Positions 26,231 to 31,811 of a stretch of 31,811 nt of DNA are shown here, in pieces (positions within the stretch are counted from its first letter, which is position 1; each line of letters starts with the position of its first letter). The notes under the pieces are model-generated. The model ran no database searches. It saw only the letters and a program-made list of their open reading frames with translations, and was not told where the DNA came from. The DNA lies in assembly GCA_026260175.1 (NCBI GenBank), contig JAKCWW010002146.1, positions 21,848 to 53,658 on the forward strand, in the 5' to 3' direction. The stretch comes from Reticulitermes lucifugus. Its lineage: Eukaryota; Arthropoda; Insecta; Blattodea; Rhinotermitidae. A program made the position numbers and the translations under genes.

Positions 26231-26265
26231 ACCTGAAAATGACCACCAGGATCGAAACATATAGC
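26231..26265 (+). ncRNA. Decayed hammerhead-like core
   Basis: CCTGAAAATGACC, a loop, GGATC, then GAAACATATAG. It has the same order as the motif at 4519-4566, but the core G is changed to A (CTGAAAA), which would abolish a hammerhead. Confidence 0.25.
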
Positions 26266-26900
26266 CTCATCTAGTGTGACAATGTTAACTTTGAATGCTA
26301 ACAAAGTTGTGAAGATGGCAAATTATAATATTTATGTTTCCACAGTTTGGCTAATGATTAGTGCCTTCTGTCATGTGATGGCGTCTAGTCATATATGTGC
26401 TAAGCTTTCAGAATTACCTCCATAACGCCTTTAGTGTAGTAAGATTTGAAGCCAAGCGTTTCTCGGAAACATAAGTAAATTTCTGCAAGCTACACGGTGA
26501 TATTTCTTAATATTCAGTGACGTGACAACTTCAAATCTCTTACACAATTTGACTCGCAGTGATGTGATAATTTATTTTCAATCTTGTTGAAAGATTGTTT
26601 TACTTTCTAGATGATTTAAATTTGTACATGTCCAAATCTGTATTTCGGCGGTCAGAGCGATAAATTGGACAAGAGATTACCGAATGAATGGCATATTATA
26701 ATACTATTGCCACTTCAGCATATACGTTATTTCATGATGTGGCACATTTCTTTCAGTGCAATTTTTACATGTTTGGTTCTCACCGTTTGCGAGCTTAAAC
26801 TCTACCGATCACTAGCGCCAGAAAACTTTGGCGGTGCCCGAGAGAAGTTACATAAATTAGTTTAGTACACTTGCTTCCGTTCAGATGGCAGGTATTTATC

Positions 26901-27044
26901 ATGCAGCAGAGAACATCAATATCCGGTTACAGCACAACTACCGCAAAGATTGTGAAGGAAGTTGCTTCACCTGTCAAGATTGTCACAGTTGCTGTTACCG
27001 CGTTGTCTGGCCTTGTGGAGCTGTCAGCTGGAATTTTATACTGA
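26901..27044 (+). CDS. Unrecognised small open frame, 47 aa
   Basis: ATG 26901 to TGA 27042-27044. The product is Ser/Thr-rich, then alternates Val, Lys and Ala (KIVKEVASPVKIVTVAVTA) and ends hydrophobic (LSAGILY). It lies in the presumed leader of the gene starting near 27378, so it could be an upstream ORF. The ATG context is weak. No family is recognised and chance is possible. Confidence 0.2.
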   Translation: MQQRTSISGYSTTTAKIVKEVASPVKIVTVAVTALSGLVELSAGILY

Positions 27045-27377
27045 ATACTGCTTGTCACATACATTATTCAGTCTGAAAGAATTTAATTTCTTGTGTTTTG
27101 TAAACGTAAATACTGATGGTGTGTATAGTAGGAGCAGATTTTTATTGTTGCAGTATTTGAATTCGAAATCGTCGTTGCAGACCTCGTGTTTTCACTCGCC
27201 ATAAGGCTGTGACTAGCATACGATTAACGTGAAGTGACTGGATGTGTGTGACTTTATGGACTTGTGCCTGTGTAGAAATTGAATCACCATCGCTGGAATT
27301 GAGTAGAATTTCAAGTTGCCAAACATCTTGACGACACTTGTCTGCCTTGTTATATCGTGAAGTTGCAGCGTCAGCTC

Positions 27378-27396
27378 ATGATGAAGTTCAAGCGTC
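27378..27396 (+). CDS. Candidate first coding exon of an unidentified gene
   Basis: ATGATGAAGTTCAAGCGTC followed by a strong donor GTAAGT at 27397 (MMKFKR plus one base, phase 1). The preceding 300 bp look like a leader: no long frame, mixed composition, downstream of CG-containing sequence. No second exon is in the window, so the product cannot be named. Confidence 0.3.
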
Positions 27397-29296
27397 GTAA
27401 GTATTTTGATATTAATAATACACTGTGTTTGCGTGTGTAGTCTCGTTATGTATGCATTTACGTGCATGATTTAGTGTATTAACAGTTGCTGTTACGCTTT
27501 GAGTAAGAAACGCCGCATCCTAGCACGTGGTCGCATCATTCGCTGCGCAGCCATTGAAACATTGCGTGGGGTTTGTTCAGCGTTCCCCCAACTGTCGTAA
27601 TGGCGGGATTTGTTGTTCGCGTTATTTTAATATCATACGGAGTGTAAGAATGTTACATTTCCTTTTATAAACTTACGGTATTCCTTCAGCTTAGTACGTT
27701 GTGTATGTTAATTTGAACTTCCGGTGGCTGCTGTTGTAATCTATGGAACTGCAGTTGGAGTGGGGGTTGCAGCATATTACACAAGCCTGTCTTGTATCGC
27801 ACACGAGGCGTGCGTGGCATGTGGTGAAATTTTGCATGACAACAGAGAATGTCTGATATTGACCATGTAATTAGACAACGTAAGGAAGATTGGCCATATG
27901 CATTAATGTGGTGCCCTTTCAACCTTGATTACATACGCATGGTTACTAGATGGTTGACTTTTTTTTTTACCTCTTCAGAATTTGACATTATGTAATGTTA
28001 CGTTAATGCCATGTATGACAAGTACAAATAATTCGGTTCAAAGTAGTATTGCATTCAATGTAGCATTTATATGCAATATCATCCCCAGTGTCACATTTGA
28101 AGGTTTATCTGTCGCGTGCTCAGTTAACGAAACAAGTGTAATGTTATGAAGTAAAACCTGTTGGGCTCCAGCAGCCAAGACCAGCACTGGTTACATTCAC
28201 ATGGCTTCTTCAGTAGGCAACCGCTATGCAATGTTTTTTTTGGTGGAAACCTTGTAAATGACTACATATATTGCAGTTTTAGATATATGTTGTAGCCCTG
28301 CAAAAATACGATGCAGTAGTGTCGGGCATACCATGTTAGATGGATGTAATGAACTTAATATTATGACGGATGGTTTTATAAAAAAAAAAATCCGCGATTA
28401 ATGTATTTCTTCTGTGCCCGTAGCGATATTGACACCGTATCACTTCAGTAGCGCAAAAGAATTGTATTGCGGCCGGTTTCGTTTTAGTAGTGATACCCAC
28501 AATTATGTGATCACCGGGACGATTTACATACCCGACTCGTTAGTGATATTCACTTTGAGACACGAACTGACAGTGCGCAAATCTGTTCCCGACTTGGACC
28601 ATTACTGCGGTAGCATTTGAATTACACAGTACTTCCACCATTGTGTCCAAGCGGTTATGGGACCCACACAGTCTTATCTGACGTGCACACCGGGGGCTTT
28701 GTTATCGAGTGAAATGTGACCGAAGCTGGAACCCGAAAGCTTGCTGATTAGGTAAAAATGCATGGTGCTTTACCCCAGTCCATGTTATGTCATCATATCA
28801 TTGTGCGTGGATACTTTGTACTGTACTTCGTATTATTTGTATGCAAATTTGTTAATGGAAGGGGAATTTAGGGAACGATCTTAGAGTCCCTTGAAGAAAT
28901 GTGGCCGGGTTTCCAAGGCCACTTGTAACTTCGAGCATTTTGTTGTTGTGGTGGTGTTGGAAATGAGTTCTTGACAGTTCGATGTTTGTCATTTTATTCG
29001 ACGCTCATTAAAGCAGTAACATTGACCCCATATCCTTCCGTGTATCTGCATTGAATGGAAGCTCAACTTATAATACCCCACGATACCGTCGAGGGACGGC
29101 AACTAGCGGACAAAATAAATTAACTTTTGTTCTCACGGTCTTTTCCAGTGTCTCTTTGTAAATTACACGACTCGTATGATTTGTGAACGTTGTAGAAGGA
29201 AGCGTATAGGTCTGTTTTAATACTATCGCAACATTTGACAGGATGGATCGACTGAGGAAAAATGGAAATATATATATATTGCCAACATAGTCGGTC

Positions 29297-29327
29297 TGCA
29301 TGCGCGTGTGTGCATGCGCGCGCGCGC
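29297..29327. repeat. Alternating pyrimidine-purine tract (Z-DNA candidate)
   Basis: 31 consecutive bases alternate strictly between pyrimidine and purine (TGCATGCGCGTGTGTG then GCATGCGCGCGCGC-type). A (TA) run lies just upstream at about 29268-29279. Confidence 0.8.
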
Positions 29328-29390
29328 CGTTCCTAGCCTACTTTCAGGAAAGGAAAACAAGATAAGCAGCGTAGTATAACGTAACGTTGT

Positions 29391-29700
29391 GGCGCGTTCG
29401 CATATTCTTTATACCTCCTCGGCTGTCCAGATAACCTGATACCACTTCACTCGAAGACGACGCTTTTATGGAGATTTTATGTTGCCGGCAACCATAAACA
29501 GTACTTACGGCTTTACGTAACGTTCCCGATTTTTTTTTATTGTACCCAATTTCGAGTTTCTCGACAGGGTTTAATGAAAGTCTCCAATATCAAATTTCAC
29601 GAAAATCCGTCCAGTGGGAGCCGAGCAGATGATACATGTGGACAGACGGACGGACAGACATGAAGGTAATAGGCGAATTTTACGAATATGCGAACGCGCC
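29391..29700. mobile_element. MITE-like element, copy 1
   Basis: The ends GGCGCGTTCGCATATTC and GAATATGCGAACGCGCC are perfect 17-bp inverted repeats, 310 bp apart. The right part holds GAAAATCCGTCCAGTGGGAG and a GGACAGACGGACGGACAGAC run, shared with the copy at 30563-31044 and a fragment near 25200. No target duplication is obvious. The related-looking repeat sequence continues to about 29900. Confidence 0.65.
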
Positions 29701-30562
29701 TTTTCAGATTGCCGTGGTGTGTGTATGTGCGTACCCCTATTCCGTTTCTGAAGCATTGAACCGATCGCCATGAAAGTTGGAGGACACCCCCAACTGCGTA
29801 CTTTGCAGTTTCCTACAGACAATAATAACAACATGGAGGACGCGCTAAGTTTTGAGGTGGAAGCGATATTAGCGCAGCGTATTTTAGACCGTGAAATTAT
29901 GCATGCTTTTGGAAATGTATGCAACTGTTATTAACATTGTCGCATAGTGTAAGCCAAAAGTCGGCAGACATGCGAATGTCTTTCTTAGTTTTAGGTTTGA
30001 TGGCGATGACTTAAGGCACCATTGCAAATAGGCTTGTGAAGTGCTGTACGGAGATAGATCATAAACGTACCTGCACATTCGTGTAAAACGCTGTTTGTTG
30101 TACGACATTTGGCGAACATGGCAAGTTTGCGAAACTTTGAGATTATATCGGACAAACAATGTAACGTACACAGAGTTTGTAACAAACAATGAAATGATGA
30201 TGATAACTATAATACCAACCTGTTAAGGCTTGTAATTATATCCCGTTGGTAAGTCTTTGAGTTCTGCTACGGACTTCTGTTGCTGCCGTATGCTAGTACA
30301 TACGTTTTTTAACCCCTTTAAGCGTGGAATTCATATAAATATTCCAAAAATTCACGTCGATTATCACAGTAAACGAATGTCCATCACAAAGACCAACCTG
30401 CTAAGGATGTTTCCGGAAATAATCACGTTTTATTCTGAGAATCGTGAAATACAAATAGGCCTACCTTGTAGACAAATTGCGGAATTTTAGATTGTTGCAT
30501 TGGGCGGTACATATAGTTAGTGGAGGGCTAATCTACGTGCATTGGCTTGACGGACGTTTCTA

Positions 30563-31044
30563 GGCGCGTATGCAAAATTGCGAAGAGCGACTGTTAACTT
30601 CGTCATGTTTGTCCGTCTGACTGCATGGAACAACTCGGCTCCCACTGGACGGGTTTTCATGAAATTTGATATTTGAGTATTTTTCGAAAATCTGTCAAGA
30701 AATTTCACGTTTAATTAAAATCTGAAAAGAAAAACGCGTACTTTACATGAAGACGTACATTTATGATATCTCGCAGAATTCGTCTTAGAATGAGAAATGT
30801 TTCAGAGATGTTAGAGAAAATCAAAACACACATTTTATGTTCAATAATTTTTTTTCTGAAAATCGTGCCGTTTATGAGATAATGTGGGACAATATGGTTG
30901 AGCCATACAGACCACAGATGACAGTGTAATACGACGCAGAAAATATGCGATTTCCATGCTAGATAATTAAGGCAAGAATGCAGTCACACACAATATTGAA
31001 TACTTGTTGCTTTTCCACGGCAATAATGGTTACGCGAACGCGCC
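30563..31044. mobile_element. MITE-like element, copy 2 (opposite orientation)
   Basis: It starts GGCGCGTATGC and ends GCGAACGCGCC. The left part is the reverse complement of the right part of copy 1 (CTCGGCTCCCACTGGACGG, TTTTCATGAAATTTGATATT). The interior differs and is longer (482 bp). Confidence 0.55.
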
Positions 31045-31085
31045 TCAGTGTTATGGTATGTCACATTGCCGGTCTTAGTATAGTT

Positions 31086-31434
31086 TAGGGGTGGCCAAAC
31101 TTGCTTAACGTAAGAGCCACATACGATAAACTTCAGATGCTTGAGAGCCGCAAGACATGAACAAATATTACACACACGTTTTTATTGTTACACGCACATT
31201 TTGTTACAAAAATTCTTAAATATATTTACTCACTATGAACATTAAACTTGCGTTTTAATCCACTGGACTTTCAGTTTATACCCAGTAAATAATTATGATG
31301 CTTGAAAAATTTTTTGTTTACTATTTATATGAATTGTAATGCAAAAAAGGAGCTCAGCCAACATATTTCCGCGAGCCGCACATTACATGGCAAAGAGCCG
31401 CATGTGGCTCGCGAGCCGTGGTTTGGCACCCCTG
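31086..31434. mobile_element. hAT MITE with perfect 8-bp target duplication
   Basis: The ends are TAGGGGTGGCCAAAC and, inward from the right, CAGGGGTGCCAAAC. GTATAGTT occurs immediately outside both ends (31078-31085 and 31435-31442). Subterminal GAGCCGC motifs recur, with a perfect palindrome GGCTCGCGAGCC at 31406-31417. The 349-bp body is AT-rich and non-coding. Confidence 0.88.
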
Positions 31435-31508
31435 GTATAGTTTGTTTCGCGCCACATTTTCTGCAGCGTCTGTGATGCAAGTGACGTCTACGTTGCACGA
31501 CGGTGCTT

Positions 31509-31716
31509 GCAGCGTCCTGATGCTGTGCCGACTGGACTACATGAAGTGCACAGACACCTTGCAGCGTCCTGACGCTGTGCCGACTGGAATACATGAAGTG
31601 CACAGACACCTTGCAGCGTCCTGACGCTGTGCCGACTGGACTACATGAAGTGCACAGACACCTTGCAGCGTCCTGATGCTGTGCCGACTGGACTACATGA
31701 AGTGCACAGACACCTT
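31509..31716 (+). repeat. 52-bp tandem repeat, 4.0 copies
   Basis: The units start at 31509, 31561, 31613 and 31665. Each begins GCAGCGTCCTGA and ends CACAGACACCTT. The copies differ at only two sites (GATGCT/GACGCT and GGACTA/GGAATA). A degenerate partial unit may precede at about 31463. The open frames across it are artefacts, since 52 is not a multiple of three. Confidence 0.93.
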
Positions 31717-31747
31717 GCCAGATAGATTCTACACAGGAAATGCTGGG

Positions 31748-31811
31748 GTACTAACTAACTAACTCCATGGAGCAGAGTCCTTCTTGGGAAGCTAACAGGT
31801 CGTCAGCTAGT
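31748..31811 (+). repeat. Edge of a dispersed repeat (SMEQSPSWEAN type)
   Basis: CTAACTAACTAACT leads into a segment that reads SMEQSPSWEANRSSAS in one frame and PWSRVLLGKLTGRQL in another. I recognise both strings from repetitive ORFs in arthropod genomes. It is cut by the window end. Confidence 0.5.

Larger units (their letters stand above)
22960..26880. other. Gene-poor interval with transposon fragments
   Basis: No protein gene was recognised. The interval holds a copy of the 10149-10461-type repeat (23141-23175), a LINE tail (minus, 24070-24330), an 11-C run (24209-24219), a SINE relic (24605-24690), a MITE fragment (about 25180-25245), a perfect 15-bp hairpin (25613-25655), a 9-bp hairpin (25767-25789) and a hammerhead-like relic (26231-26265). 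Confidence 0.6.
27397..31811 (+). other. Gene-free stretch, possibly a large first intron
   Basis: 4.4 kb without a recognised exon. 27480-27620 and 29280-29400 hold more CG dinucleotides than elsewhere. The rest holds two MITEs, a hAT MITE, a Z-DNA-prone tract, a 52-bp tandem repeat and the edge of another dispersed repeat. The 68-residue open frame at 28414-28620 has no recognised similarity. Confidence 0.45.

Noticed and set aside
28414-28620. 68-residue plus-strand open frame
   Set aside because: No motif, no splice signals fitting the candidate exon at 27378, and a length possible by chance in CG-rich sequence.
29571-29924. 117-residue minus-strand open frame
   Set aside because: It crosses the end of a MITE and adjoining repeat sequence and has low-complexity Ser/Leu content. 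No conserved domain is seen.
31509-31716. CRISPR-like array
   Set aside because: The 52-bp units abut with no spacers, so this is a minisatellite. The window is animal DNA.
1-31811. A new multi-gene defence or biosynthetic system
   Set aside because: Only three recognised host genes, each of a known housekeeping family, and transposon relics are present. Nothing supports a coordinated novel system.

Overview
This is animal nuclear DNA. It has spliced protein genes with GT-AG introns, AATAAA-type poly(A) signals, tRNA-derived SINEs, LINE tails and many DNA-transposon fossils. The gene set and repeat families fit an insect. Several repeats (the LINE tail reading [10 protein letters not shown], the FWDVTLCHW repeat, the SMEQSPSWEAN repeat) are ones I associate with hemimetabolous genomes such as cockroaches and termites. 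That placement is inference and cannot be confirmed from this window.

Layout. (1) 1-11486, plus strand: the last six coding exons of Rme-8/DNAJC13, an endosomal J-protein. Its 5' part lies outside the window. Introns 2 to 4 are packed with transposon fossils: a hAT copy bounded by target duplications, a pogo-like MITE, a LINE 3' end, a piggyBac transposase relic, two related LINE tails and a SINE with a target duplication. (2) 12572-18260, minus strand: a complete six-exon Secp43/TRNAU1AP (tRNA-Sec associated protein, two RRMs, 313 aa), convergent with Rme-8. The first coding exon is only 45 nt and was placed by phase and protein motif. (3) 18261-19886: the head-to-head interval between Secp43 and the next gene, holding a Harbinger-type transposon relic. 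(4) 19917-22819, plus strand: a complete two-exon ND-15/NDUFS5, a twin-Cx9C complex I subunit. (5) 22820-26880: gene-poor, with SINE and LINE fragments. (6) About 26880-27396: a possible 5' leader and first coding exon (19 nt) of an unidentified plus-strand gene continuing past the window. (7) 27397-31811: probably its first intron, with CG-containing sequence, a two-copy MITE family, a hAT MITE with a perfect 8-bp duplication and a 52-bp tandem repeat.

The three recognised genes are housekeeping genes (endosomal trafficking, selenocysteine tRNA biology, respiratory complex I) and do not form one pathway. What links them is architecture: a convergent pair with opposing poly(A) signals four bases apart, and a divergent pair whose shared interval was invaded by a transposon. 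I see no defence system or new multi-gene system. The most unusual signals are hammerhead-ribozyme-like motifs, the best of them inside a near-perfect 85-bp inverted repeat.
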